A DNA stretch of 64,000 bases from Clostridia bacterium (GCA_017410195.1 JAFQRF010000023.1:62001-126000); one strand, 5' to 3'; positions 50,593-60,450 are shown, numbered from the stretch's first letter. The notes: a model not told the origin generated them from the letters alone. Numbers and translations are program-made.

Positions 50593-51739
50593 TTGGTTCA
50601 CCACCGAAAAAATAATCTTTAATCTTTTTAATAATATTGTGAAACAAACTGCCCTCATTTTCCGGTTCTTCATCGAAAACGGGTTTGATATATACGGAAT
50701 CCGATGCAACAAGCGGAACTTCGTCAATTATTCCGTTTTCAGAACAGAACACCGCTTTTCCGAGTACCGTACCTTTGGGTATCGGCGCATATTCTACGGG
50801 TTTAAGTAAAACACGGCAGCTGCACGGTTCACCCGAGATCCACTCCGGATTATATGCAAGCTCAACGGATAGCTTTGAAACTTCACCGCCTGCAACTTTC
50901 ACCGTAACGCCGCTCAAATCACAGCAAATGAAAGATCCTTTGCATTTTGAAAATCCGTATTCAAACATGGAAATATGATCGTTCCAGTCATCGGGCGCAT
51001 TAAGCGTTACCGCAACGAGAGTAACTCCGTTTCTTTTTGCTGCGCTGACAAGACACCTTCCGCTTTTCTTTGTAAAACCTGTTTTTATTCCGATTGAATC
51101 GGAATATTTCCAAAGAAGCTTATTATGATTTGTCAGTGTTCTTGAATAAGGAGGATTTCCGTAAGTAAGCTTTGCCTTTTTTTGAGAGCAAATCTCGGCA
51201 AACTCGGGATTATTCATACATTCGCATGCAAGCAATGCCATGTCATACGCCGTTGAATAATGACCTTCATCATCAAGACCCGAAGCTGTTACAAAATTTG
51301 TATTCTTCATGCCGATTTCAGCTGCACGTTCATTCATCAGCGTTGCAAAGCTTTCCTGGCTTCCGCCAATAACATGAGCAACGGTATTCGCCGCATCGTT
51401 GCCTGACTGCAACAGCATCCCGTAAACAAGCTCTTCCATTGAAACACTGTCACCGGGCATAAGTCCCATCGAAGTTCCTTCAACCGCAACCATCTCTTTT
51501 GTAACAACAATTTCCCTTTCGGGAGTTGCCGATTCAAGAGCAATAAGCGAAGTCATAATCTTGGTTGTGCTTGCCATTGAAAGCTGTTTCTCGGCATTTC
51601 GCGAAAACAGAATTCTGCCGTTATCGGCACACATAAGCACTGCACTCTCAGCCGATACGCCGACGTTAGCATAAACGGAAATGTCAAAGCAGAAAATTGT
51701 TGTCAGCGCCGCAACAAGGGCAATTATTATTTTTTTCAA
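50582..51739 (-). CDS. D-alanyl-D-alanine carboxypeptidase (DacF/DacB type)
   Basis: This 385-residue penicillin-binding protein trims peptidoglycan stem peptides. It has a signal sequence (residues 1-24), SxxK (STTKIM), SxN (SGNDAAN), KTG (KTGFTKKSG) and a C-terminal beta-domain of class C type. The start is TTG 51739 after GAGGATGAGCTGA. A C-terminal basic tail without clear anchor follows. Its upstream gene is the GerW type sporulation gene, so it may be spore-related like DacF. Confidence 0.9.
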   Translation of the reverse strand: MKKIIIALVAALTTIFCFDISVYANVGVSAESAVLMCADNGRILFSRNAEKQLSMASTTKIMTSLIALESATPEREIVVTKEMVAVEGTSMGLMPGDSVSMEELVYGMLLQSGNDAANTVAHVIGGSQESFATLMNERAAEIGMKNTNFVTASGLDDEGHYSTAYDMALLACECMNNPEFAEICSQKKAKLTYGNPPYSRTLTNHNKLLWKYSDSIGIKTGFTKKSGRCLVSAAKRNGVTLVAVTLNAPDDWNDHISMFEYGFSKCKGSFICCDLSGVTVKVAGGEVSKLSVELAYNPEWISGEPCSCRVLLKPVEYAPIPKGTVLGKAVFCSENGIIDEVPLVASDSVYIKPVFDEEPENEGSLFHNIIKKIKDYFFGGEPIDR

Positions 51740-51807
51740 TCAGCTCATCCTCACATATTTCAAATATTAAAATATATGCGGATATAAGCAATTATTAATA
51801 CTGTAAA

Positions 51808-52239
51808 TTATGCCGTAGGTTCTGTTGAAGCCATATAATCATTAATTGCGTTATCAACAGTATTATCTTTATTCTTGAGCTGGCTGATAACATCTGTTGC
51901 CTTATCTACGATATCGGGCACCATTCCGATAACTCTTTCAACGGAACCTTCCGCTGCGTTAATATACTTAACCGAAACGCTGCCGTTATTGACAACAAGG
52001 AAAGCAACGGGAGAAATAGTTATGCCCGCTCCGCCTCCGCCTCCGAAAAGCTCCTGATTGCTCTTTGAGGGGAAATCGGTACCGCCCGATGCAAAACCGT
52101 AAGTAACCTTTGAAACAGGGATAATCTGAAGAGTTTCGCTAATTTTTATAGGGTCACCGATAATTGTGCTGACATCAACAAGGTCCTTTATCTTTTCAAT
52201 TGATGTGCCGAGAATTCCTGATGCTGACTGTTCTTTCAT
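51808..52239 (-). CDS. GerW family sporulation protein (YtfJ-like)
   Basis: This 143-residue protein has the hallmark Gly-rich segment LFGGGGGAGITISPVAFLVV and an N-terminal region beginning MKEQSASGILGTSIEKIKDL, as in YtfJ/GerW. In Bacillus the ytfI-ytfJ pair is sporulation-controlled and YtfJ (GerW) is needed for normal germination with some nutrients. Here the DUF2953 gene upstream replaces ytfI. Confidence 0.88.
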   Translation of the reverse strand: MKEQSASGILGTSIEKIKDLVDVSTIIGDPIKISETLQIIPVSKVTYGFASGGTDFPSKSNQELFGGGGGAGITISPVAFLVVNNGSVSVKYINAAEGSVERVIGMVPDIVDKATDVISQLKNKDNTVDNAINDYMASTEPTA

Positions 52240-52260
52240 TTTGTTTTCCGCCTTTCTTTA

Positions 52261-52962
52261 TTATGAATTTGTATTATTTATAACCTGCTTTTCCACCTCA
52301 GGCTTCGGAGCCTTGCTGTGCTTAAGCAGCTTTATAACCACCTTGAACAGAAGTTCAAACGCAACAACTACCACCGCATTGATAAGCTTTATCGGTCTGA
52401 CCGATATTTTGGTATGCAGTTTTGCGTTGCTTTTTCCGTAAATAAAATCGGGATTGATTTCAAGACTGTATTTTTTTACACGCATCGTGCTGACAATAAG
52501 ACCCATTGCAGGGAAAGCTGCAGAGCAGGTTTCTCCGTATTTGATTGCAGTCTGCGCAGAATCACCTTTGCCGACCGTCATTGAAATATAAAGTTCTTCA
52601 AAAAGGAAAGCTCTGCCGATTCGTTTAAACATTCCGCCAACCGCTTTTGCAGCATCCTTAAGAAGCTGAACAACGCCTTCAACTCCTCGGTTGCGGTAAA
52701 AACGGACAAACATATTATCCTGCTTTTTCTTTTTTGGTTCTTTTATAATTTCACTCTGATCTTTTGTTTTTTCTTCTTTCGGCTTTTTATCTTTCTTTGG
52801 CTTTTTTTTCTTTTCATGCGAGGGAAGAATATTAAACTTCAGGAAAAGCCATCCCAAAGAAAGCTCAACCTCATCTTCATAATGGACAGTGACAACGAAC
52901 TTTACCGAAAGCAACACAATGAAAAAAGCTATGATTCCGAGTATGATTAAAAGTGCCGTCAA
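52261..52962 (-). CDS. DUF2953 membrane protein (YtfI-like)
   Basis: This 233-residue protein has an N-terminal membrane helix (ALLIILGIIAFFIVLLSVKFV), then a long Lys/Glu-rich stretch near residues 52-80 and a C-terminal beta-rich part with a possible second helix near 205. It resembles DUF2953, which is found next to GerW-type genes. The function is unknown. It overlaps scpB by four bases. Confidence 0.78.
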   Translation of the reverse strand: MTALLIILGIIAFFIVLLSVKFVVTVHYEDEVELSLGWLFLKFNILPSHEKKKKPKKDKKPKEEKTKDQSEIIKEPKKKKQDNMFVRFYRNRGVEGVVQLLKDAAKAVGGMFKRIGRAFLFEELYISMTVGKGDSAQTAIKYGETCSAAFPAMGLIVSTMRVKKYSLEINPDFIYGKSNAKLHTKISVRPIKLINAVVVVAFELLFKVVIKLLKHSKAPKPEVEKQVINNTNS

Positions 52963-53564
52963 TCTGCCGCTCCCTCCTCATTCTGAAAGAAATCTCTTAT
53001 CTGTTCGCCCTGCTCATTATCGATCTCATCATCGGGTTCCTGGGTTATTTCGGGCTTTTCGGGAAGCTCAGGCAAATCTGCAAGCGATGACAAACAGAAA
53101 CACCTGAGGAAATCAGGAGTTGTACCGTAAAGAAGAGGTCTTCCCGGAAGGTCAAGCCTTCCCTTCTCTTCAAGCAGCCCCTTCTGGCAAAGAGTTGCAA
53201 CTACACCTGAGCAGTCAACACCTCTGATTTGCTCGATATAAGCTTTGGTTACCGGCTGATTATATGCAACAACCGCAAGAACCTCAAATGCAGCGGGAGA
53301 AAGCGGAGCATTCTTTTTAAGGTCAAGTGCGTTTCTGACCTGCTGTGCGTATTCTACACGGGAGCAAAGCTGATATTTGCTTCCGAGACGAAGCAGGCAG
53401 ACACCGCTCTGACGTTCATCAAGACTTACGGAAAGCTCCCATAAAGCACCGCTGACAACATCTGCATCAAGTTCGAGAGCCTGAGCGATTCTTGAAACTT
53501 CAACCGGTTCTCCCGACGCAAAAAGAATTGCTTCGCAAGCCGCACGAATTTGTTCATTCGTCAA
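52959..53564 (-). CDS. scpB: Segregation and condensation protein B
   Basis: This 201-residue kleisin-partner protein works with ScpA and SMC in chromosome condensation. It has two winged helices (ACEAILFASGEPVEVSRIAQ; FEVLAVVAYNQPVTKAYIEQ; RGVDCSGVVATLCQKGLL) and an acidic tail. The start is TTG 53564 after GAGGAGAG; it overlaps the scpA stop by 11 bases. A TTG nine codons earlier would place the ribosome site inside the gene. Confidence 0.92.
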   Translation of the reverse strand: MTNEQIRAACEAILFASGEPVEVSRIAQALELDADVVSGALWELSVSLDERQSGVCLLRLGSKYQLCSRVEYAQQVRNALDLKKNAPLSPAAFEVLAVVAYNQPVTKAYIEQIRGVDCSGVVATLCQKGLLEEKGRLDLPGRPLLYGTTPDFLRCFCLSSLADLPELPEKPEITQEPDDEIDNEQGEQIRDFFQNEEGAAD

Positions 53565-54285
53565 TTTCGATACTCTCCTCTCCGCCTTCAAGCAAGGTTA
53601 TTTCAACGTCATCTCCGTTGCCGTCAATCTGAACTCTTTTTGCCTTTGCCATTGCAAGAAGTGCAAGAAAAGTTGCAACCATTTCGGAACGGGATTCCGA
53701 TTCTTCAAAAAACGAAAGGAAACCTTGCTTTTTCTTGTTTTTAAATTTATCGATGATAAAACCGATTCGCGATGAAACAGAAACGATTTTATGAGCTACA
53801 ATTCCTCTGAAAGCTTCAATCGGCGGTGGGAGCTTACGCTTGCCTTTGCCGACTGCAGCAATATACGCTTTAAAAATTTCAAATGGCTCATGAATTCTTG
53901 TATAAGTCATATCAACTTCGATTTCTTCAGGCGGTCTTGAATAATAATCAAAGCCTTTCGCCTGATTTTGAAGCTTACCTGCAACCATTTTGCAGTCCTG
54001 ATATTCGGTAAGCTCTCCTCTGAGTTCTTCAACGAGCTTTTCGGCTTCTTCATGTACGGGAAGAAGAGACACTGTTTTGATATATAAAAGTCTTGCTGCC
54101 ATTTCAAGGAATTCGCTTGAAACCTCAAGATTATCGTCCTGCATCTGACGGACATATTCGAGGTACTGCTCAATGATTTCCATTATCGGTACATCGTTGA
54201 TGCTGACCTTCTTTTTTGAAATAAGCTGGAGAAGCAAATCCATAGGTCCTTCAAAGACCTCCAGCTTATACTGTAGTTTTTCCAA
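53554..54285 (-). CDS. scpA: Segregation and condensation protein A
   Basis: This 243-residue kleisin links the SMC heads. It begins MEKLQYKLEVFEGPMDLLLQLI, the typical N-terminal motif, and has the C-terminal winged helix with VATFLALLAMAKAKRVQ. It overlaps scpB. Confidence 0.94.
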   Translation of the reverse strand: MEKLQYKLEVFEGPMDLLLQLISKKKVSINDVPIMEIIEQYLEYVRQMQDDNLEVSSEFLEMAARLLYIKTVSLLPVHEEAEKLVEELRGELTEYQDCKMVAGKLQNQAKGFDYYSRPPEEIEVDMTYTRIHEPFEIFKAYIAAVGKGKRKLPPPIEAFRGIVAHKIVSVSSRIGFIIDKFKNKKKQGFLSFFEESESRSEMVATFLALLAMAKAKRVQIDGNGDDVEITLLEGGEESIEIDE

Positions 54286-54306
54286 AGAAATAACCCCTTT
54301 CGGTTA

Positions 54307-54984
54307 TTAGATGAAAGGTAAGAACGGCAATCTTGCGATAAAGTTAATACCCGTCATAACAACCCCTGTTATCAGACTGAGCGGCTTATCAAGAATACCG
54401 AAAATAATAAGTGCAAAAACACCGAGAATAATATAACGCTCATATTGCATTATTTTAAAATAATACTTCTGCGGAATAAACAGATTAGCGATTCTTGAAC
54501 CGTCAAGCGGCGGAATGGGAATAAGATTAAAGACTGCAAGACTGACGTTAATCTGAGCCGCTACGCTGAAAAATATTACAGAAACCTGCGCAACAATCGA
54601 AGCTGATGAAGCCAAAATAAGCGAACCTGCATTTGCGAGAATCATAAAGAAAAGTGCCATAAGAAGGTTCGAGAGCGGGCCTGCAAGAGCGGTAAGTGCC
54701 ATTCCTGCTCTGGGATTTTTAAATTTTCTCGGATTAACAGGCACTGGCTTTGCATAACCGAATCCGACAAGAAAAATCATAACAGCACCCATTATATCGA
54801 TATGAGCCAAAGGTGCAAGAGTAAGCCTGCCTTTGAGTCTTGCGGTATCATCGCCAAGCTTTGTCGCAACAAGTGCATGTGCATATTCGTGAATCGGAAG
54901 TGTGCAGAAAACAACAAACACTCTTGCAAGCAGATTGATCATTACATCAATCGAAAATCCGTTTCTCAATAAATCAAAAATCAT
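54307..54984 (-). CDS. Site-2 protease family membrane metalloprotease
   Basis: This 225-residue membrane protein is a compact site-2 protease: HEYAH (HExxH) in helix 1 and NLIPIPPLDGSRI near residue 155, the LDG motif that provides the third zinc ligand. It has about five helices. Regulated cleavage of membrane-bound factors is the family role. It overlaps prmC by 11 bases. Confidence 0.92.
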   Translation of the reverse strand: MIFDLLRNGFSIDVMINLLARVFVVFCTLPIHEYAHALVATKLGDDTARLKGRLTLAPLAHIDIMGAVMIFLVGFGYAKPVPVNPRKFKNPRAGMALTALAGPLSNLLMALFFMILANAGSLILASSASIVAQVSVIFFSVAAQINVSLAVFNLIPIPPLDGSRIANLFIPQKYYFKIMQYERYIILGVFALIIFGILDKPLSLITGVVMTGINFIARLPFLPFI

Positions 54985-55837
54985 TTATTTTCCTTTCCTG
55001 ACCGATATACCCGAGAACAACTCTTTTTATCCCGTTAAAATCGGCCAATGACTGAGTATTGCCGCAAAACGAAGAAAACAATTTTTCAATTCTTTCCGTC
55101 TGACCCTCTCCACATTCAACCGCAATTGCACCCTTGCAATAAGGGAGCCATTTTTCGTTAATTGCTCTGTAAAAATCAAGTCCGTCACTCCCGCCGTCAA
55201 GAGCCATCGAAGGCTCAAGAAGCACTTCGGACTGAAGACTCGGTATCTCAGCACTTTCAATGTAAGGCGGATTTGAAAGAATCAAATCGGGTTCAGGAAT
55301 ATCAAAGCTTTCAAAGCCTTCAAAAATATCTCCATTAATTGCAGTTGCGTTTTTACATCCGAATTTTTCAAGATTAATTTTTAAGTATTCAAATGCCTTT
55401 TCCGATTTTTCAACAAGGAAAACTTTTGAATCGGAAAAGCTTTTTGCAACGCTGAGTCCGATGCATCCGGTCCCCGAACATAAATCAATAATAACCGGAT
55501 TTAATTTATTTTTCAGATAATCAGCAGCAAAATCAACAAGCATTTCCGTTTCCGGTCTGGGGATAAGCACCCCTTCGCCTACCGAAAAAGTTTCGCCGTA
55601 AAAATCCCATGAACCGATAACATATTGAACGGGAATGCCGCTTGCTCTCCGTGTTGTCAACTCCAAATAACGCTCCGTCTTTTCCGTTTCGGTTTCATCC
55701 TCCGAGTGAAAAATAAGATATTCTCTGCCGCACTCAAAAACGGCTTCGAAAATCCAGCGGGCTTCGTTGGCATAGTTTTCAATGTTGTTTTCTTTCAGAA
55801 GAGATTTGCCTTTCTCAAAAAGCTGCGCTACTGTCAT
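54974..55837 (-). CDS. prmC: Release factor glutamine methyltransferase
   Basis: This 287-residue enzyme methylates the GGQ glutamine of release factors. It has the motif SNPPYIE, preceded by IDLCSGTGCIGLSVA and the N-terminal YVIGSWDFYGETFSV with the family IPRPETEML. ATG 55837 overlaps the preceding gene by four bases. Confidence 0.95.
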   Translation of the reverse strand: MTVAQLFEKGKSLLKENNIENYANEARWIFEAVFECGREYLIFHSEDETETEKTERYLELTTRRASGIPVQYVIGSWDFYGETFSVGEGVLIPRPETEMLVDFAADYLKNKLNPVIIDLCSGTGCIGLSVAKSFSDSKVFLVEKSEKAFEYLKINLEKFGCKNATAINGDIFEGFESFDIPEPDLILSNPPYIESAEIPSLQSEVLLEPSMALDGGSDGLDFYRAINEKWLPYCKGAIAVECGEGQTERIEKLFSSFCGNTQSLADFNGIKRVVLGYIGQERKINDF

Positions 55838-56826
55838 TCCGCATTCTCCGAATCGGGTTCACTTTTTTCAGGAACTTCTCCGCTCAGGCAAGCCTTCATC
55901 GCTTCAATTGCAACTTCAATAATTGCATCATCAGGTTCTGCGGTTGTTATTCTCTGCATAAGCAGACCCGGTGCCGAAAGAGCTTTTGTAATCTTATTGG
56001 GATATTTGCCTGCAAGCTGAATAAATTCAAAACCGACTCCCATAATAAGCGGCATTATAAGAACCTTAACCGCAATCCAAACCGCTCTGTTTGCCGTAAG
56101 AGCAGGAAAAAGAACAGAAACAACAGACGAAACAAGAATGCTGAGAAGAATGGTTACGAAAATAAAGGCTGTTCCGCATCTGGGATGATAGCGAAGCTCT
56201 TTCTTTATGTTTTCAACAGTCAGCTCATTACCGTGTTCAAAACAGAAAATAGTTTTATGCTCCGCACCGTGATACATATAAACTCTATGAATTTCCTTCA
56301 TCTTGGAAACGAGATACATATAAACAACGAAGATAATAACTCTGATTATTCCTTCAAAAATCGCTCTGAGAGCAGAAATTTCTCCACCAGCAAGCTTATC
56401 GTTAATAAGATCAAACACAAAACTCGGAAGCCACATAAACAGAAAAAAGGCAAGTCCGAATCCGAGAACCGCAGAGATTGAGCCGATAACCGCCATCATT
56501 TTAGGTCCAAAATGGTCGGATATCCATTTATCAAGCTTTGACTCAGCTTCTTCTTCCATATCAAGCGAGGTTTTTTCAGCAGACTCCATAATAAGCTTAT
56601 AGCCGAAAATCATCGATTCAATAAATGAAACAACACCTCTGATAAGAGGAAGATTAAGAATTTTGAATTTCTTTCTTACGGAAACAAAATCCTTCATCTG
56701 TGTTTCAATAGTGCCGTCGGGCAGACGGAGTGACATTGCCGTACCCTTAGGTCCTCTCATCATTATTCCTTCCATAAGCGCCTGACCGCCTACGGCAACA
56801 TAACTACATTTCTTCTTTGTGCTCAT
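55834..56826 (-). CDS. DUF1385 membrane protein (YqhQ-like)
   Basis: This 330-residue protein begins MSTKKKCSYVAVGGQALMEGIMMRG, the family signature, and has three to four membrane helices. The conserved RVYMYHGAEHKTI segment, with His and Glu, is near residue 200. The function is unknown. ATG 56826 overlaps the end of the histidine kinase gene by 23 bases; the frame is open further upstream to 56877. In Bacillus the homologue is YqhQ. Confidence 0.88.
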   Translation of the reverse strand: MSTKKKCSYVAVGGQALMEGIMMRGPKGTAMSLRLPDGTIETQMKDFVSVRKKFKILNLPLIRGVVSFIESMIFGYKLIMESAEKTSLDMEEEAESKLDKWISDHFGPKMMAVIGSISAVLGFGLAFFLFMWLPSFVFDLINDKLAGGEISALRAIFEGIIRVIIFVVYMYLVSKMKEIHRVYMYHGAEHKTIFCFEHGNELTVENIKKELRYHPRCGTAFIFVTILLSILVSSVVSVLFPALTANRAVWIAVKVLIMPLIMGVGFEFIQLAGKYPNKITKALSAPGLLMQRITTAEPDDAIIEVAIEAMKACLSGEVPEKSEPDSENAE

Positions 56827-58282
56827 CAGTCTTTGAGTCTCCTTCCTTTTCCGACGAATCACGTTCTGCACGCTCAATCGGAAGTGTAATCTTTACGGTT
56901 GTTCCCTCCCCGAGAACACTGCTTATTTCAAGCTCACCGTTATGAAGCTTGACAATTTCATCCGCAACAGCAAGTCCGATACCCGAACCTCTGACGGTTG
57001 TATTCGCTTTAAAGAATTTTTCTTTGATGTGCGGCAAATCTTCAGGAGATATTCCCGCACCCGTATCGCTTACGGAAATAACAAGCGTCGCCTTATTCGG
57101 TCTTTCGGCAATAACGTTAATTTTACCGCCGTGTTTTGTATATTTGATTGCATTATCGAGAATGTTTATGAAAACCTGCTTAATTCTTGCCGAATCTCCC
57201 GTTGCAGGAGCAAGAACTCTCGGAGCATTGTAAACAAGCTCAATTCCCTCTCTCATCGAGCGTTCCTTGAATGCAAAAACAACCTCATCAAGCTCAGCAA
57301 GAATATCGATTTTTTCATTCTTGAGCTGCAGCCTTCCGCTGCTCATTCTTGAGAAATCGAGAAGCTCTTCAACCATATCATTAAGACGGGATGCCTCACT
57401 GATGATAACGCCCATTCCTCTTTCGGTCATTGTCGGATCTGTATCTCCTATTTGAAGAAGAGTTTCGCCCCAGCCTTTTATTGCGGTAAGAGGAGTTCTC
57501 AATTCATGAGAAACAGTTGAAATAAAATCATTTTTTAATCTGTCTGTCGCAGCAAGCTTTGTTGCCATGTCATTAATTGTGGTGCAAAGGTCGCCGAGTT
57601 CATCATTATATGGATAATGGTCGATTCTCGCTTCAAGATCACCGCCCGCAATACGTTTTGCCGTTTCATCAATAGACTTGACGGGATTAACGATTGAACG
57701 GGTAAAAAAGCTTCCTGAAATGACAACAAGCGAAAAAAGCGCAACACATGCGGAAATGATAAGCAAGCATATTCTGATAAGCTGCTCATCAATCGCTTCC
57801 ATAGAAACCATAAATCTTATTGCGCCGCCGTGAGTACCGTTGGGATAATCGTAAATGCAAGTTGAAGCCATAATTTTTTCGCCGGACGGAAGCTTGCCGG
57901 TCCACTTAGCGCTGCCCTCGTCGTTTACAAGTGCCATGGCATAATCTGGCATTTCAACTTCGCCCTTTATTTCAAATCCGCTGGATGAAAGCACTATATT
58001 CCCGGAACTGTCAATAAGCCAGACAGCCATTGTTTCTTTATCAGGGAAAGTTTCAACAAATTTTCTGCCTGCCGTTTCAAAGCCTTTTTCAGATGTATCT
58101 CCGTAAAGATTGATACTTGAAGCAATTTCTTCAGATGAATAGGAGTCAAGTGTCATCGCCGCTGCACTGTAATAATAACTTCGGAGTGAAAAGATGAGAG
58201 CAACAGAAATCGCAACGAGAATAATAATAACTATCGATGCAACATTTAGAAACCATCGTTTTGTAATTCCGACAAATTTCAA
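56804..58282 (-). CDS. Sensor histidine kinase (two-component)
   Basis: This 492-residue protein has two membrane helices (about 15-36 and 170-200), an external domain, a HAMP region after RSIVNPVKSID, a HisKA domain with the phospho-accepting His in STVSHELRTPLTAI, and a HATPase_c domain (NILDNAIKYTKHGG; SDTGAGI; GSGIGLAVADEI). The start is TTG 58282 after AAAGGAGGAGAGAAC; the GTG six codons upstream would place the ribosome site within the gene. It works with the response regulator directly upstream. Confidence 0.94.
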   Translation of the reverse strand: MKFVGITKRWFLNVASIVIIILVAISVALIFSLRSYYYSAAAMTLDSYSSEEIASSINLYGDTSEKGFETAGRKFVETFPDKETMAVWLIDSSGNIVLSSSGFEIKGEVEMPDYAMALVNDEGSAKWTGKLPSGEKIMASTCIYDYPNGTHGGAIRFMVSMEAIDEQLIRICLLIISACVALFSLVVISGSFFTRSIVNPVKSIDETAKRIAGGDLEARIDHYPYNDELGDLCTTINDMATKLAATDRLKNDFISTVSHELRTPLTAIKGWGETLLQIGDTDPTMTERGMGVIISEASRLNDMVEELLDFSRMSSGRLQLKNEKIDILAELDEVVFAFKERSMREGIELVYNAPRVLAPATGDSARIKQVFINILDNAIKYTKHGGKINVIAERPNKATLVISVSDTGAGISPEDLPHIKEKFFKANTTVRGSGIGLAVADEIVKLHNGELEISSVLGEGTTVKITLPIERAERDSSEKEGDSKTDEHKEEM

Positions 58283-58317
58283 GTTCTCTCCTCCTTTCAC
58301 GGCATATGTTTACAGTT

Positions 58318-59016
58318 TTATACAATCCACTTATATCCGATTCCCCAGATTGTTGTTAAATGTTTGGGAACCGAGGGTTCTTCTTCAATCTTCATTCTCA
58401 GACGTCTTATGTTGACATCAACTATTTTTTCCTCGCCGAAATATTCATTGCCCCAGACCTTGTTGAGAATATCGGTTCTGCTGAGCGCAGCACCGGGATT
58501 CGTGAAAAAATACTCCATCATCTGGAACTCAACCTGGGTCAGCTCGATATATTCGCCGTTTTTAGTCAGAGTTCTGTTTCTGATATTGAGCTTGAAATCA
58601 CCGAGTTCAATTACATCAACCGCTGCGGGTTTGATTCCGTTGCTCATTGCAACTCTTCTGTAAATAGCATCAACTCTCGCAACAAGCTCAGTCGGAGAAA
58701 ACGGCTTTGTAACGTAATCATCCGCACCCATCATAAGTCCCGTTATTTTATCCATCTCCTGGGTTTTTGCAGTAAGCATAATGATTCCGATGGTGTTGTT
58801 TCTCTGTCTGAGCTGTTTGCACACTTCAAGCCCGTCAACATTCGGCATCATAACGTCAAGCACCGCAATATCAATATCTCCACCGTTTGCATCATAAAGC
58901 TCGAGTGCCCTTGCGCCGTCCTCCGCTTCGATTATTTCATATCCTGCTCTGCGAAGGTTTATTATAATAAATTCTCTTATAGCCGCTTCGTCTTCGGCAA
59001 TTAAAACCCTCTTCAT
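58318..59016 (-). CDS. Response regulator, OmpR/PhoB family
   Basis: This 232-residue regulator has a receiver domain with the phosphorylated Asp in LDVMMPNVDG, plus MLTAK and TKPFSPTELVARV, followed by a winged-helix DNA-binding domain (LTQVEFQMMEYF; VDVNIRRLRMKIE; TIWGIGYKW). Its targets are not visible. It lies 17 bases after the acidic-repeat lipoprotein and upstream of the histidine kinase, in one operon. Confidence 0.95.
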   Translation of the reverse strand: MKRVLIAEDEAAIREFIIINLRRAGYEIIEAEDGARALELYDANGGDIDIAVLDVMMPNVDGLEVCKQLRQRNNTIGIIMLTAKTQEMDKITGLMMGADDYVTKPFSPTELVARVDAIYRRVAMSNGIKPAAVDVIELGDFKLNIRNRTLTKNGEYIELTQVEFQMMEYFFTNPGAALSRTDILNKVWGNEYFGEEKIVDVNIRRLRMKIEEEPSVPKHLTTIWGIGYKWIV

Positions 59017-59032
59017 CTTTTTTCTCCTTAAA

Positions 59033-60382
59033 TCAAGGTAATCTTGTTATTTTTGATTTTATATAATCTTCGTCAATTCCCGATTTTTGACCGGTCGGGG
59101 TAATATAAACACAAACCGTAAAATCTTTTTTCTCAACAATCGGAATGTACGCCTTATAGGTTTCAGTATTCCATCTTTCTGATGAAACCTTCATTACAGA
59201 ATAAATTTCTTCAGCCGAATCTTCGCTGCCGTCGGTTCGGTAAACAACCCAACAGTTCTGAGAACGGTAATTACGGATACCGAGGGAATTAATTTCATCT
59301 CTGTCAAGAAAAATCATATATCCGTCAGAACGGTTAATCAAAGTATTTGCAACCGTTTCGGATTTTGAAGCCGACTCAAAATCAATCCATCTTGTAAGAT
59401 AAATGTTTTCAGTATCAATTGTAACCGAATCATCGCCCTTTCCGAAAATCTCGGACTGAACCGGTATATCTATTATTCCGTCGTTGTTTATATCCGAGCT
59501 TGCGATGGGTTCAAACCTCAGCGTTACATTATTTGACATAGTTTCATTATCAAGAAGTGGGGCAACAAGCTCATTTTTATCCTTATCCCAATAAATCAGC
59601 TCGGTTATCATGTTGGTTTCGCCTTTGAGCGCATCAACATAAATTTTTAAAGGCGAGTCACCGCTCGACTTTTCGGTTTTCACGGAGATATAGCTGCTGA
59701 TATTCGGGTCAAGCTTGGTTTCCCCCATATGAACAACCGAATCGCCCGAAAGCTTCATTACCTTTGCGGTTTTTTGCATAATGCCCGAGGTATTGCTTTG
59801 ACTGATGTAAAAAATTTCTTTTTTATTGTCGCTGTCAACGTCAAAAACCTCACAGACGGTGCAGGTTTCGTTTGAAATTTCTTTATATTTGCCTGTCATA
59901 AAAGTCGCACGGTAAATCGACATTACATTGCTTGACGACACACCCGAAATACTCCATGCAACCATCAGTTCCTTGAAGCCGTCACCGTCCATGTCATCGA
60001 TAACTACATTTTCGACCTCGTTTCCATAGCCGTTGAAATCACCGTTGGAAACCCATTTTCCGGATGAAATATTGAAATAATGCATTCTTGCAACCGTAGT
60101 ATCGGTCGTATCCTTATAGAAAATCAGCGCCTCGGTTTCACCGTCGTTATCAACATCATCAAGAATAATAGCCGATTTATGGTCACCGTTTTTAGGGCTG
60201 CAAAGAAGCACTTCGCTGCCGACAGCGGCGTTGAACGCATCAACAAGCTCCTCATATTCTTCATAATAAAGCGGAGGTGAAAGAAGTGCGCTTACCGGAC
60301 GGATAACATCAACCGAATCACATGATGACAAAATAAGAGTCAACGACAAAATTGCAACCAACAATGTAACAATCTTTTTCAT
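59033..60382 (-). CDS. Lipoprotein with DxDxDG repeats, two-component operon head
   Basis: This 449-residue protein has a lipoprotein signal ending LSSC. The mature part has repeated calcium-loop-like motifs resembling FG-GAP/VCBS or dockerin-type repeats: DDVDNDGETE, DDMDGDGFKE, DVDSDNKKE and DINNDGIID. It may be a beta-propeller-like surface protein. ATG 60382 follows AAAGGGGTGTACCGG; a GTG three codons upstream is an alternative. It is the first gene of the operon that continues into the response regulator and kinase, so it could be a target or co-sensor of that system. Both are inferences. Confidence 0.78.
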   Translation of the reverse strand: MKKIVTLLVAILSLTLILSSCDSVDVIRPVSALLSPPLYYEEYEELVDAFNAAVGSEVLLCSPKNGDHKSAIILDDVDNDGETEALIFYKDTTDTTVARMHYFNISSGKWVSNGDFNGYGNEVENVVIDDMDGDGFKELMVAWSISGVSSSNVMSIYRATFMTGKYKEISNETCTVCEVFDVDSDNKKEIFYISQSNTSGIMQKTAKVMKLSGDSVVHMGETKLDPNISSYISVKTEKSSGDSPLKIYVDALKGETNMITELIYWDKDKNELVAPLLDNETMSNNVTLRFEPIASSDINNDGIIDIPVQSEIFGKGDDSVTIDTENIYLTRWIDFESASKSETVANTLINRSDGYMIFLDRDEINSLGIRNYRSQNCWVVYRTDGSEDSAEEIYSVMKVSSERWNTETYKAYIPIVEKKDFTVCVYITPTGQKSGIDEDYIKSKITRLP

Positions 60383-60420
60383 CCGGTACACCCCTTTCGC
60401 TATAAATAATTTTTCAAGAT

Positions 60421-60450
60421 ATTATAACACATTCTATTTCCATAAATCAA
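60421..60450 (-). promoter_or_regulatory. Promoter of the lipoprotein-regulator-kinase operon
   Basis: TTGATT (60445-60450) and TATAAT (60421-60426) on the minus strand are 18 bases apart, and TGT directly precedes the -10 box, making an extended -10. Confidence 0.75.

Noticed and set aside
56827..56877. Longer N-terminus of the DUF1385 protein
   Set aside because: The extension overlaps the kinase gene and has no family similarity; the family begins at MSTKKKCSYVAVGGQ.
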